From contig NC_051091.1 of NCBI RefSeq assembly GCF_901709675.1, positions 170,967-234,966 on the forward strand: DNA of 64,000 nucleotides, written 5' to 3'. Numbering within the stretch: position 1 is the first letter of the stretch; the number at the start of each line of letters is the position of its first letter. Shown piece by piece: positions 1 to 16,119 of the stretch. The DNA comes from Syngnathus acus (Eukaryota > Chordata > Actinopteri > Syngnathiformes > Syngnathidae). The position numbers were made by a program, and so were the translations under genes. Under the pieces are notes generated by a model, which ran no database searches, was not told where the DNA came from, and saw only the letters and a list, made by a program, of their open reading frames with translations.

Positions 1-2640
1 TCTTAAATACGGACAGAGAGGCCAATTGAAAAACCATTTCAAGAAAATATTGACTAAAACCTGCGCCACTGCTTTCAAACTGGCTCAAGGGAAACCTGGA
101 TTGAAAAATAATCCAAGAAACGAAGGCAAATGTGAGGAATGATAGAAAAAAAATGAGGACAACGTAAACCATTTATGCCCAGGGGTTCCTTGCTTTAATT
201 AACTCTGCAATGACCCCTATACACACGCACACACACACGTACCTACGTGTTTCCAGTGGTTATTGAAGCGGGTGTCGGGTCAGAGTCTACCCAGGGCAAA
301 CGCACATATTTATGACTCATTTAGGACCCCACTTTTATGCAGATGTAGTCCTTAGTATGACACATTTTCACTTGTGTAATACATTGTACGGTATGCGTGT
401 ACGTGCCCTCCACCTGAAACAAAAAACACACCGTGACTATTCACACAAATACACACTCTGTTTTGTGTGGGTGGGCAGCGAATGCAAGTTGATTCTTTCC
501 ATTCAAATATAACCAAACAGAATTCATGTGTGCGTGCGTGCCATGTCAGGCATGCGTGTGGGCTACGGTCAATTAGGCTTTGTTTATGTGAAGGAGGACT
601 GTGAATTGTACATTCAGATGAACAACAGATGAGTGTACTACCATTGTCCTTTTTCAAATAACACACACAGACACCAGAGACATGACACTGAGCATTCTCG
701 GCCGGCAGGAGAAACACGCTGACGCGACGCGTACAACTTAATTGAGTTTGAGTTGAGTTGAGAACTTTTGGATTTGGTGCAATAGGCTTCAAAATGGAAC
801 AGAACCAGGACATGGTCAACTTTCCCACAGTGTCTGTTGTTCATTTCCCCCCAATTTGATGAGCAGCACTGAGTTGCCTCATTTGGAATTTAGGATGAGA
901 GCCAAAATCGCTGGTTTTCTCTTCTCCTCTGAGACCCACCCACTCTTTTACTAGCTCTGTGTGCGTTTGTACGTGTGGGCGAACATGCAGGGGTGGGTGC
1001 GTGCGTGCGTGCGTGCGTGCTTATGCCTTCGTTCGATCGACTGTATATCTCCAACGTGCCAGAAATAAACATTAATACAAATAAAAACTGCATCCATTGT
1101 TTTTGGTGCCCTGTCTAATGGCCATATAGTACAAGCACCGAAACCGTCTGTCCCAATTCACCAAATAAAGTCAATTCAGTTTGCACACATGAAGTCAATG
1201 CACCGTTTGTCTTTTCGGGCCACATCAAATGAGGTGACGGGCCCCCGGGCCTCGGGTTTGACACCTCCCACAGTGGTGTGGATGGACTTTTTGCTTTGTG
1301 CCATGATCAGCTTCTCAAAACACTTGTGGCATGAGGTGGGCACCTGTCACTGACAGACTTTTTGCTTTGTGTGGTGAGGCACGTGTAGCACGTCACATGG
1401 CCACCGTGATAAAGCAAAGGAAGAGCCGCAGAGAGAATTGGACAGAGGCGGGCCATGTGAGGGAGGGAGGCAGGGAGCAGCTGTTTCACAATAAACAAGA
1501 GTCAGGCTCAACGCTAATTGAGACACTGTTGCTATGGCTACATTGATGCCGCCCGTGTCTGGCCGTGAGCAAAACAGGTCCGCAAACACAGCCGTGGCAA
1601 GCTGGCTACGTTTAATCGAGTTGCGAGTACCCAAATGGAAGTACTTTCTCCCAAAAAGCGCTATTTCTCATATTTATGTCTGAATGTTGTCCAACACAAC
1701 CCAGCCCCCCTCACACACTTCTTGTCAAGTGGAACACGTGGCAAGGCAGCCAGCCAGCCTATTGTCTTCCACGCCACGCAAAAAGCTGCCCCCCTCACCC
1801 CCAAAGGCATACGTTAACTCCAATCCCCGTGTTTTGTCTCTGACAACAGAAGGTGTGGGATTTTGGGGGGGGGGGGGTTTCTTCCTTCTTCTTCTTCTTC
1901 TTCTTCTTCACTTAATGAGTTAGCAGGGGCCACATGGCCCAAGCAGAGGCTCAAGTCATTTATTCATTTAGCCCATTGAACCTCGACAGCCTCCCCCCTC
2001 CTTCCTTTAACTGGCCAACAAACACCAAGGTGCATGATGTGCAAACACTGGGATGACACATCTCAAACGGATTGAACTTGACTGATCATGCCAAACGAAA
2101 GCTTGAAGTGACATGTTTGTCACCGGCAGCCACATAAACATAGAGAAAGTTGGTGACGGAATCAAATGAGGTGGTCAGCAGGTGGTCAGCGGCGGCAGGC
2201 GTACCAGTCATACACACAAAGAAAACAAGCAAGACGTACAAGGCCCCTGCATATCTAATGACATAGACAACATAAGAACAAGTGGACACAACTTGACTGG
2301 CCATCTGTGACAATCAATAACACACTCACTCTTGTACACAAACTGAAATATTCATACTTGCAATATAATCATCTGTTCCATTTAGAAGGGAAAATCCGAA
2401 ATGTCATTCAAAGTTTAGTATGAAAGACAGCGACATTTTTTGCTTCTCTGACTTATTTGATTGCATTGGCTTTCATAGTGGTGTCGCTTGATCACTTCAA
2501 AAACCAACACTGGCAGATTGCACATAAATAAAAAAAACATTTCCTCATGTTGTATTTTCATGGAAATTAACACATCACAGCATGGTATTTCTTTAACAAA
2601 GACACCAGGATTAATTAGTGACGAGGCTTACGCATATGTG
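1..2640. other. Repeat-rich intergenic DNA, no gene supported
   Basis: No open frame here resembles a known protein and no chain of exons with matching splice signals was found. It holds short CA/GT and GTGC runs (about 225-240 and 990-1020), a G-run followed by CTT triplets near 1865-1910, and a stretch near 1205-1265 resembling the 'gggcc..gggtttgacacc' end of a dispersed teleost repeat. Open frames of 60-158 codons are the length expected by chance. Confidence 0.6.
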
Positions 2641-2644
2641 GGCG

Positions 2645-2658
2645 TGCACGCACACGCG

Positions 2659-2691
<33 letters not shown>

Positions 2692-2706
2692 GCACACACG
2701 CACACA
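2645..2706. repeat. (CA)n microsatellite
   Basis: Alternating CA with CG interruptions at both edges, then a pure CA core, then CG again. Ordinary vertebrate dinucleotide repeat in non-coding DNA. Confidence 0.95.
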
Positions 2707-3080
2707 AAGTTATTAATGCCAACTAGACTCCTGCGCTTCCTCTTCAAATCCGCAAAGCCAAATGTAGAAGACAAATATAAAGGATAAGAAAATTCAAACA
2801 ATAAGCTCTTGAGAATTGATATGATCTGTAAGTAAGCAAGCAAGCTTTATTGGCCAAAGTACTGTCAAGGTCATGCCGTTGATATTGTTCAAGCATGCCT
2901 AATGAATTGAAGATTGCCATGAAATATCAGTTGCGCTATTAAATTAAAGGCCTCAAACATTTTACAATCAGATAATCAACAAACCAAAAAGGCTGCACAG
3001 TGCCATTTTTAATTTCAATGCCATTTGAGTCTTTTAAGTGGGACCTCCATTACTCTTGCGTTGTTAACCTGCCAACACTA

Positions 3081-3084
<4 letters not shown>

Positions 3085-3153
<69 letters not shown>
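3085..3153. repeat. (TG)n microsatellite
   Basis: About 34 uninterrupted TG units, likely highly polymorphic. No gene lies near it. Confidence 0.97.
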
Positions 3154-3154
<1 letters not shown>

Positions 3155-3442
3155 TTTTAAAGATCACACGGCCAACAGTTTTAATGTCCTTGACCGAGCC
3201 TTCATTTCCATCTTGGCATTTGATTTGATTGGATTAGCCATGCTTGTTTGGTCACTATGTATTGGGTGTGCTCACCACAGATCAAATATTGCTCATTAAT
3301 ATCAATCAATCAATCAATCAAATTTGATTTGCAATAGCCAACTGGTGCATAGACTGGATGTTTGTGCATACGTGCGTCATATTCCTCCAGAGTGCGTACG
3401 ACCTTTGAGGTGATTGGCCATCTCCCCTACCAAGACGGGAGC

Positions 3443-3473
3443 CTTTCTTTCTTTCTCTCTTTCTCTCTTTCTC

Positions 3474-3525
<52 letters not shown>
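3443..3525. repeat. (CTTT)n microsatellite
   Basis: Polypyrimidine CTTT array, with CTCT interruptions in its first 30 bases and a pure core afterwards. Confidence 0.95.
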
Positions 3526-3526
<1 letters not shown>

Positions 3527-3837
3527 AAGTGAAATTGTCAGGGTCAGACAGACATTGTCCACCTCTGTCAAAAAGGTTGAGACACCTACTGAAAAATCTG
3601 GACCAGATCCTGGACTGGTTGCCATTCAGTTGCATGTGAAACAAGAGCAATATCAGAATCCCTTCCCTTCCACTGTCAGCAATATGAATGACAATTTCTA
3701 TTTATTATCTATGTCACAGACGTCTGTTCATCCCTCTTCCATGTGTTTTGTCCATCTCATCTCACACTAATCTGTTTCTATTTGACAAATTCACCCCCTC
3801 CCGCATCACTTCATCATCTTAATCTTGAACTCTGATG

Positions 3838-3849
3838 AGCCAGCCAGCT

Positions 3850-3889
<40 letters not shown>

Positions 3890-3890
3890 C
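3838..3890. repeat. (AGCC)n microsatellite
   Basis: Tandem CAGC units with one early AGCT variant. The same motif recurs in the window, for example beside the zc3h11a start and at the scrt2 stop. Confidence 0.95.
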
Positions 3891-4151
3891 TCTCAGTTGA
3901 TCTGGTCATTTTTTGCAATCACTGCCCCCCCATCCCAGCTTTCTCAGCTTCCCCTTCATCCCTTCTGTCTTAACCCACTTTCAAGAGCAAACAATAGAGA
4001 CAATAGCGAGCGGAACCCTGAGGCAGCGGGATGGGAGGGGTTGTCCACGGCAGCCAGGGCGAGTGAAACTATCAAAAGACTGCTCCCCACAGAGAGAGCC
4101 AGAGAGATGCCTAGTGCCCATCTGCTGAGGTGCTGAAAGCAAAGAAGGGGG

Positions 4152-4183
<32 letters not shown>
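4152..4183. repeat. (GCTT)n microsatellite
   Basis: Eight tandem TTGC units in otherwise unremarkable DNA. Confidence 0.95.
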
Positions 4184-4329
4184 AAGAGATAATGACAGAT
4201 GACAAAGAGAAAATGAGATTGTGATCTGCGCAAAGGATGCGGATACATGCTATGTCCTCACCTTATTTATACGTCATCAATTTTAAAGATAGCCCGAGTG
4301 TTGCTGCATACAAAAAGTCTTTTATGAAC

Positions 4330-4520
4330 CTGCTCATTCAGTTTTTCTTTTTTCACGACTGCAAACATTCTGTTATTTTTTTTCCAATATTGGCTGTGGT
4401 ATGTAAAATAATGAGGAAAAAAAACATTATTACAATTAATATTTTGGAAAATGGCTGTAATATTAGGAAGGGTGAAAAAATTAAGGGGGTCTGAATACTT
4501 TCTAGAATCTAGACCCACTG
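4330..4520 (+). mobile_element. Tc1/mariner-like 3' terminal fragment
   Basis: The stretch reads like the AT-rich end of a fish Tc1-like transposon: a poly-T rich segment, an 'attttggaaaatggctg' block near 4440, then 'gggggtctgaatacttt' at about 4484-4500 and a final 'acccactg'. This order is typical of the 3' inverted-repeat end of Tc1-family elements. No transposase precedes it, so it is a dead remnant. Identification rests on remembered consensus and was not aligned. Confidence 0.6.
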
Positions 4521-4524
4521 TGTG

Positions 4525-5960
4525 TGTGTGCGTGCGTGCGTGTTTATACATATAAGTCTATACATAATTATTCTTGTCATCCCTGAATACACCTGCCACT
4601 CGACTCATCTAGCAAAGTGTTAACCGTGATCAATAAAGCAATGACATCCAGATAGAGGGAGGCCAACAGGAAGGCAATTGTTTGCTTATCGTGGTTCTTC
4701 ATGTTGAAGAACGACTTTGTTAACCAAAGGCTACAACTAACTAGCATGCCAGTCATCAGCTTGACTAAAATAACAAAATGTCAGGGTGACAGATGGGCTA
4801 TATGGTGGGAGCAAGGCTTGAGGCGTCAATCTTTGGCACAAATGGTGCTGCTTTCAAAGAGCACTTAAAGGCCCATTTGGGGGAAAAAAAGTCAACAACA
4901 GGTTGCCGACGCTGTACAGGAAACAATGGCACCAGTGTAGTGAGGAGAAGAGACTTTGGTAACATGCTGAACCAGGGGTTATTAGAGACATACTAAAAAG
5001 TGAGCCAACTCGAGGAAACATTATGATGTCCACTTATTGACTTTACATTGATTTTTGTAGCTAGAACATACAATGGATAGGCCAATAAATGAAACAGACT
5101 GCTATAGTGTTTAACATTCAGTCACGTTATGGCTGGCCTGGCCTGGCCTGATGATCTCCCAAAAGGCCAACGTGTCATATCTGCCCTTGATTTACATTGC
5201 AATGGCACACTTCCGGTGCTGCATATAAATGGAGCCATTAGTCTCCTCGCAGCAGTCTTTTCATAGTAGAATGACAAATAAGGAAATTGGTTTACTCTAC
5301 GACACTGCTGCTAAACTCATTGCCATAGGAATAAGGCATCCAAGAGATGGCACGAAGCAAAAGTGTAGTAGGTCAAGATCAAGACATACAAGATAGATGA
5401 GACAAGGAGCATAAAAAAACTTGAACCATCCTGACGAGATCCATGTGGCGAGGAGCAGCTTTGACCAAATAAGATGCTTTGTCTCAGAGGATGTGATCTG
5501 CTGCATATATTTTAATCTCAACTACATTGAAAAAGTAGCCTGTGGGCAAATGGTCGTTTTGTCAGTCTGCATCATCTGAAGACAATTTTGACCTTTGCCA
5601 GGACTCCCTCGTGGTTGTTTTGTCTGCAGATATTGGACTCAAATCTGGATCCCAGCCACTAAGCATGGGCCAACTAGGGGACATTTCAAATGATCAAATC
5701 ATGTTCAAAAGATCCCATCTATAAAAAGCCAATTAAAAAGGCAAGAAGCAAGGCAATCAACACATTTGTAAATTGTATGAAGCATGGTTGCAAAGATTGC
5801 GCTCGGCTCCAGTTCCTCTCAACCTTTCTGGGGACAATCAGCAGAGCAAAACTGTGGCGACCCCTGACGGAAGAAGCCCAAAGTGGCACGCAACAACAAT
5901 CAGTCAACAGTCGAGTTTGTCAACAGCTCTCTGCTGCCCTCAGCTGGACAATTGAAAGCG
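4525..5960. other. Intergenic DNA, nothing recognised
   Basis: No supported exon, RNA gene or named repeat was seen. A short GGCCT repeat lies near 5135-5150. Confidence 0.5.
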
Positions 5961-6035
5961 GCAGGGCAGGGCAGGGCAGGGCAGGGCAGGGCAGGGCAGG
6001 GCAGGGCAGGGCAGGGCAGGGCAGGGCAGGGCAGG
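5961..6035. repeat. (GGGCA)n pentanucleotide array
   Basis: About 14 perfect copies of a GC-rich pentamer. The CCTGC array at 56206-56262 is the same motif on the opposite strand. Confidence 0.97.
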
Positions 6036-6264
6036 CAACACATTTGAAAACGGATGAAAATGAAGGAATTGGTCTTTTTATGACATGTATTGACTTGGTT
6101 TTATTATCGTATTAATGACAAGGGTAATATTGGTGTTTGGACTGCAGTAAACAGGTCAAGTTGTCCAATTTTTCATCCAAATGAAATCGTTCTCCGTTTG
6201 ATCTTTTCTTAGTTTAAATTCAGACACAACAAAATAGTTCATAACCACAAAAGAATCTGTTTGC

Positions 6265-6720
6265 GATCACTGTGAGCGGGGCGGAGCGGAGCGGCGCGGC
6301 GCGGCGCGGCGGATTGGACGGACGGACGCGCAGTAGTGTTTGCACAGTTCCTAAGGAGGAAGTAGACAGAGCTTGCTACATTTGCACGTTAGCGCCCGCT
6401 CACCTGTAGTTAGTCCGTACGGGCGGGCGGGCATGCGTGCGTGGCTTATTTTGCCTTTCCGTGGTAGCGTCCCTGATCTTAGCGTCCGTCCATCGCCTTA
6501 GTCCTTGGTGCATGTGTGGACATTTGAGTGAAGAAGCGTCTGTGTCACTCATTATCTTGCAAACGGACACCTGTGCGTGTGCGCGTGCGCGGACTGGGAA
6601 GGGACGGGCGAGAACGCGCTCGCTCATGTGCGCGTTCCCGATCGCTCCAAGGCGCAACAGTGCCAGCGGGCCACATATTATTGATTTGATGTCACAATGA
6701 TTCGGGCCGGTCTAAATTTA
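6265..6720. other. GC/CpG-rich patch, possible unassigned promoter
   Basis: This segment is much richer in G, C and CpG than its flanks, with GGAGC and GGCGC repeats near 6280-6312 and many CpG dinucleotides to about 6660. The end (about 6690-6750) resembles the 'ggcccgcgggcc' arm of a dispersed teleost repeat. It could be a CpG-island promoter, but no exon can be tied to it. Confidence 0.35.
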
Positions 6721-7022
6721 GACACGGGTCGGATTTGGCCCGCGGGCCGGACTTTAGGTATAGCGGTTTAGTTCTGTGCGTGGTCTCTTGTTTTCCTCCA
6801 AAATGGGATTTTGAGATTTTTCCTTTCTCAGTTTGGGGGGGTCAATTCAAACAGTGTGCAGCAATAGCAGGGGCCTTCGATGAAAAGGGAACTTTTCATT
6901 TTCATCAACTTGCAAACGTAAAATGGGCATACTGTCTCTTTAGCGCGGTTCTTGCGAAAATGATAGTGAGGAAAACTATCACATTCAAACTTTGAAGTAC
7001 ATAAGATTAAAGTATAACTATG

Positions 7023-7023
7023 A

Positions 7024-7054
<31 letters not shown>

Positions 7055-7066
7055 ACACACACACAT
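7023..7066. repeat. C-run and (CA)n microsatellite
   Basis: A homopolymer of about 18 C residues passes directly into a CA repeat. Confidence 0.95.
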
Positions 7067-7129
7067 ACGCACACACCACTAGTGCTGTCCCTTCCTATGC
7101 TACACAATCACGGAAAAGACTGATGACTT

Positions 7130-7437
7130 GACAGATGTCCAGAAGACAAGTCATCAAAGAGGCTAAGTCACAAAAGGTCACTGCCACAGAGTGCCTAGCC
7201 AAGCATATCAACAGACCACTGAGTGCAAGAAAAAAGTAAAAGCTTCAGCAGACACTGGGAGAACCACAGCTAGAATTTGACTCCATCGAGAGCCACCGTA
7301 ACACAGATAAATACAAATGTGCCATTCCTGATGTCCAGCCACTCCTCAACCAGACCCAAGGTCAGAAGCATCTTAGGAGAAAAAGAACTGCATGGACTGG
7401 TGCTCAATCATACAAAGTCCACAGGGAGATTCTACAG
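7130..7437 (+). pseudogene. Degenerate Tc1-like transposase fragment
   Basis: The DNA follows the order of a fish Tc1-family transposase gene: a block resembling the DNA-binding region with 'aagtcacaaaaggtcactgc' (7166-7185), then a segment like 'caagcatatcaacagacca' and 'cgagagccaccgtaacacag' (7288-7307), then the 'gaactgcatggactg..gctcaat' stretch (7386-7411) that precedes the first catalytic Asp in intact elements. Stop codons and small deletions break the frame, and the catalytic part is absent: the sequence ends abruptly in the tetranucleotide array at 7440. It cannot encode an active enzyme. The call comes from remembered family sequence. Confidence 0.7.
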
Positions 7438-7439
7438 CG

Positions 7440-7698
<259 letters not shown>

Positions 7699-7699
7699 C

Positions 7700-8600
7700 G
7701 AGCAACAAACAAACTCGAGGAGCTCGTGTCGATTGATTCCCTGTATGGAGACGCTGACTTTATTTTCCAGTAGGACTTGGCACCTGCCCGGCACACTATT
7801 GGCCATTACAGTGCCACAGTACATTGCAGCGCTGCATGAGCACGAGAAATGATTTGTAGGTATTGCTTATACATTTGGACGGTTTTACTATTACTCGCGT
7901 ACAAGCTTTTGAAACACCTTTTGTCGGGTGCCGCCGATCTTTTAAGCCTAAGCTGATTCTTACCACACACATCCGTCCGTTCAGCGCTCATGACACTCGT
8001 CAATAAGTTGACTCCAGATGCAGGGTCCGGCTGACTCCATGTGGCACTGCTGGTGGCAAACGGCGCCCGAGCGAGCCAGCGAGGACCTCTGGGCGTGGAT
8101 ACTATCAGGTTTGTGAGTCATGTCTTGAGTGGAGATGGAAAGTGTTCAAACTTAATGTTGATTTAGCGAAAACCACTTTAGTGGTGTCAATTGAACTTCT
8201 GGGGCCTGTCACTGTCAATCATGGGCCCAAGTGCTTGGACATTTTCAAGACTTGTACTGCACTCATTTTGTCGCAGCAAGTGAAGTTCAAGGTCATTGTG
8301 TAGATCTACTGCATGATCCGCACGCACACGCACACACCCACACTCACCGCTCCCCTTCAAGCAATACGCGGTACTTTGTCCATGAGTTGAGCCGTGACGT
8401 AAGGCAACATATTAGCTTGTCCCATTGCCATTTCAAGACGCAGTTCTGACAGGCCCCGAGCATCACACGCTGCAATCTTGCGGGTAAAGCGAGCAAATGA
8501 AAACTTCCAGTGGCTATTTTGCCGTCCTTCTTTCCACATCCTACTTCACTACGCTTACGTCACTGACACTCACTGGCTTCTGGCAAGGCCCAGTCGTTTC
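7700..8600. other. Intergenic DNA, no gene supported
   Basis: No protein family was recognised and no splice-consistent exon chain was found. A short CA-rich run lies near 8320-8345. Confidence 0.5.
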
Positions 8601-8615
8601 AGTGGACTTTGGAAC

Positions 8616-8760
8616 ATGTCTCTTCAGTTTGCGCAGAGCAGCAGCAGCAGCAGCGGCGGCAGCAGCGGCAGCAGCGGCAGCAGCGGCAGCAGCTCCCAAA
8701 ACCGCAGCATCATCATCAGCATCATCCAGCGGATGCGCAGGGAGGGTAACCAGGAGACAA
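8616..8760 (+). other. CAG/CGG triplet-rich open segment, uncertain exon
   Basis: An ATG at 8616 opens a short frame rich in serine and glycine, encoded by about 60 bases of CAG/CGG triplets (8636-8695). It continues to 8747, where 'gggagg' is followed by 'gtaacc', a weak donor-like site. This could be a first exon or GC-rich 5' UTR of an unknown gene. No downstream exon was found, so coding status is not supported. Confidence 0.2.
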
Positions 8761-8879
8761 CACCCCCCCCCCCGTGTACCGTGTCCGGGAAACGCAAACG
8801 ACTGTGTGCTGTTGTCATTTTATCATACGATGCGTCACTGTGATGGGCGTCACAGAAACTACTCAACACCGGTGTATGA

Positions 8880-9190
8880 AGTAGAAAGCTAGGTGTTGTT
8901 TTACCTGCGTTCTTTTCGCCACGCGCGGCTGGGCGGCCACCTTTTCAGCTCTTCTGCGGTGGCGGCGGCGGCAGCGGCATCAAAATCAGAATAGCAGCGA
9001 CTTCTCTCTCTCTCTCTCTCGATGCTGTTCGTGTTACCCGAGCTGGGACGCCGTGTGTGCGCGCGCGCGCGCGCGTGCTCTCTCAATGCGGTGCAGGTTT
9101 ACTCCTCTGCCACATCTTGAACTCCTCCTCCCTCTGTTCCGCAGATGTTCTCGCGTCGACCACAGCGCGCACGTAACCTGCAGGTTGCTG
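8880..9190. other. CpG-rich patch with CT and GC dinucleotide runs
   Basis: The patch holds a GCG triplet run near 8960, a CT run at 9003-9020 and a GC alternating run at 9059-9075. Base composition resembles a promoter-associated CpG island. No transcript is evident, and the nearest gene (the zinc-finger gene) points away and ends at 9713. Confidence 0.3.
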
Positions 9191-9651
9191 CCAGGATTTC
9201 AAATATCGCCATTCATCGGCCCAAATTTCAAATCCAATTTGATCGGACCTCTTTCTATCACGAGCCCCAATAACCATCATGTTCTCCCCCTTACAGCGCC
9301 CCAGCAAAGAGATATTGACTATTTTTGAAATGAAGCAAAAAAAATGGATTTTTTTTTCTTCCTTTAAAATATGAATTTATTTCCATTTTTGAAATAAAGC
9401 ATGTGTAACTGATTACAACTGCTAGTGTGGATGTGTTTTTCTTTTAGAGAGAGACCCTAATCTAATAATAGTCTCCCATGTTTGAAACATTTGCAACATG
9501 ATCTTGTTCAGAGTTACAAGGGGGGGGGAATTCTGGCCCGGACAACCAGTCCTGTTCTTTTCTCTTTGGCTGCAATCTGCTGAAGGCATTGTCACTACTT
9601 GAATTGAGCACAGTTTAGGACCTGAATAAAACAAGGCTCCACACAACATAT

Positions 9652-9657
9652 TTTATT
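9652..9657 (-). promoter_or_regulatory. Poly(A) signal of the zinc-finger gene
   Basis: TTTATT on the given strand is AATAAA on the minus strand, 56 bases beyond the stop codon of the zinc-finger gene. Its position fits a short 3' UTR. Confidence 0.6.
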
Positions 9658-9712
9658 CACACAGAAAACACAGAAGGGTGACAAAGAGGCTCTTTGTTTG
9701 CGTACATTTCAT

Positions 9713-11060
9713 TTAGTTTCCGGCGGACTGAGGGTTCCTGGGAAAGGGCGCACGGCTCCAGCTGGCTCGTTCTCGGGTGTGGAGCCGAAAATGGGTGTTA
9801 AGGTGTGCAGACTGATTGAAGCGTTTGCCACACACGTGACAAGCAAAGGGCTTCTCCCCAGTGTGGATTCGATGGTGCCTCTTGAGCATGCTGACCGTGG
9901 TGAAGCTCTTGCGGCACACTGTGCAGCTATAGGGCTTCTCCTTGGTGTGCCAACGCATGTGGACCTCCAACTGGCAGGCAAAACTGAAGCCTTTTCCACA
10001 CTCTTTACAAGTGTGCCACCTCTGCATGGTCGCGACGTGAGCGTTACGAGAAGGGGGCGGCGACTTGAGGCATTTCATGCCTTTTAGCTGCAGCAAACTT
10101 TGCTTCTTATTTGTGCAAGGTAGTCCCGTCACCTGCTGCGCCAGCGATCCCGAAAGATCTTTCTGGACGCTTCTGTAGCTATTTTCAGCTGTAGCACCAC
10201 CACCGCGAGTGTCTGAATGGAGAGCGCGAGTGGACGATGAGCTGCTGGCTGCAAAGTCTCCCTCATTTTCCCACTCTGTCTCCTTGAATGGCAAAGGAGA
10301 AGGTGAGACTGTATCGCTACAACACAGCGTTTGAACTAACCTGGATTGTGTCTCAAATGGACCACAAGGTTCTTTTTCTGGCTCTCTTCCACCATCATGC
10401 ATACACCCACTGTGAACGCCTCCGAGGTGGGGCTCTTTTTTCACTTGAACGCCGCTTACCCTTCCAGAGTCGTGGATGTCGTCGTGATCTTGGGACTGGA
10501 CAGCACATGCCTCTGTGAAGTTAGAGACATCACTTAGTAGTATCAATTGCATTTTCCACTGTGTGCCCTGCGATTGGCTGGCAATCGGTTCAGGGTGTCC
10601 CCCGCCCACTGCCTGATGACTGCTGGCAATCGGTTCAGGGTGTCCCCCGCCCACTGCCTGATGACTGCTGGGATGACGCCGTGGACAGAGAATGGATGGA
10701 TGGATGGATGCATGGATGGATGCATGGATGGATGCATGGATGGATGGATGGATGATAAACATTTGACTACGGGCTGAATCACTGACACCCACGCAGAAAC
10801 AATCATGATATAAAGATAAAAAACAATTGACATCGGACGTATGTGATGCGACAAGCGGCTCCGTTGTCCTTACCTGGTTGCAGTAATAGTCGTTGCACGG
10901 CGACATTGAGTAGCCGTTTCAGGCGCTCGTTCTCTTCTTTTGAACGGCGAATTTCACTCTGAAATTGAACAAAGGTGTCTTTGATGGCGCGGAAAATTTC
11001 CTCAGCGACCGCTGTCAGTCTGTCGTTCAAAAACACGTGAAGCAGCTCCAGCTTGGTCAT
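9713..11060 (-). CDS. C2H2 zinc-finger protein, three fingers, 2 coding exons
   Basis: Coding exons are 11060-10874 and 10512-9713; the phase-1 junction keeps the frame and gives about 328 residues. Exon 1 (starts [15 protein letters not shown]) encodes an amphipathic helical segment ending in an Arg/Lys/Glu-rich coiled-coil-like stretch, the leader typical of many fish zinc-finger genes. Exon 2 has an acidic, Ser-rich linker of about 170 residues and then three adjacent C2H2 fingers: [26 protein letters not shown] and [13 protein letters not shown], with TGEKPF/TKEKPY linkers. It is probably a nuclear sequence-specific DNA-binding protein; target and orthology are unknown because such genes expand lineage by lineage. 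The intron holds a duplicated dispersed repeat (10558-10680). An AATAAA lies just past the stop. Confidence 0.85.
10558..10757 (+). repeat. Dispersed teleost repeat, tandemly duplicated, with (GGAT)n tail
   Basis: A unit of about 53 bases containing 'ggcaatcggttcagggtgtc' occurs twice in direct tandem (about 10571-10623 and 10624-10676). After it come 'gacagagaatggatgg' and a GGAT/GCAT array to 10757. The unit closely resembles a repeat seen throughout teleost genomes that ends in an ATGG microsatellite. It lies in the intron of the zinc-finger gene, 46 bases from exon 2. Confidence 0.75.
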
Positions 11061-11099
11061 GTTGTCTCCTTCCCTCCGCTGCGGAACGCCCTTCTGTTT

Positions 11100-11960
11100 A
11101 TGTCTGTTGACCCGGAAGTGATGATTATTATTTTAAACTAACAATCAACGCACGTAAAAGGATATACATATGAACAAATATAGAAACACAATACATTGAT
11201 GAAATTAAAAATAGTAAAACAGAAACCTTTGTAGCATCCTCTCGTTCTATCATCCCACTGGCAATAACGTCGCTCGTCCACTAGGGTGAACAGGTTCGTT
11301 TCTTTTTTCAGAAAAGCACTCATCTTAACAAACCCGGCTTGTTAAATAAAAGCGTTTTTATTTACACAGTCATGTGGACAAATTACTTTGAACACTGTAC
11401 TTGTGGATAACTGCTCTCAACGTTTCAAAACAATGCATTAAAGGAAAAGAGACTATTGCTTAAATAGTTCTCAACAATGCATACAAACAAAATCTTTACC
11501 TGAGGTTTCAACATGAAGTCCTGTTTTTAATTAAAGCACACTGAATAAATCTGGAAACGGCTCAAGAAATAAAAAATATACATTTGAGGGGGAGGAAAAA
11601 AAACAAGAGATGAGCTCCTCGGAATCTACAACATGAAAATAAGTTGCTGCTTTTAAAAAGTTCATTATGAAAGTTAAAGTGACACTATTTATTCGAAACT
11701 AAAAGCAACGGGTGCATCAGAAACATTTGTCTTAATATATACATACATTTGGATTTTGCCAGTGCATACACAGTATACACAATTTGTCTCTTTTCCAACG
11801 CCTAAAATCTCCCAGGTATTGAGCATAAGACGACAGAAAAAGACAACAAAGATCAACCCCAAGTAAATGAGAGCTATACGGGGGTCCCGAGTAGAAACAC
11901 AATGAGTAAATATCAACGTTGGTGTCGTCGACTGAGCTGGGCCAACAATGGAAAAGCTGC
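11100..11960. other. Gap between zinc-finger gene and zc3h11a 3' end
   Basis: AT-rich non-coding DNA. Much of it is probably 3' UTR of zc3h11a, which ends at 11962 on the minus strand. The zinc-finger promoter should lie close to 11061-11130. Confidence 0.4.
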
Positions 11961-11961
11961 C

Positions 11962-16059
<4,098 letters not shown>

Positions 16060-16064
16060 TGTGA

Positions 16065-16115
<51 letters not shown>
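16065..16115. repeat. (GGCT)n array directly upstream of zc3h11a ATG
   Basis: Twelve or so GGCT units (AGCC on the minus strand), with the last unit only five bases from the zc3h11a start codon at 16059. It is either 5' UTR or intron next to the first coding exon. Confidence 0.95.
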
Positions 16116-16119
16116 GGGA

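Noticed and set aside
2829-2880. 'agctttattggccaaagt' as a LINE 3' tail
   Set aside because: Similarity to retrotransposon tails is too short to support; no reverse transcriptase nearby.
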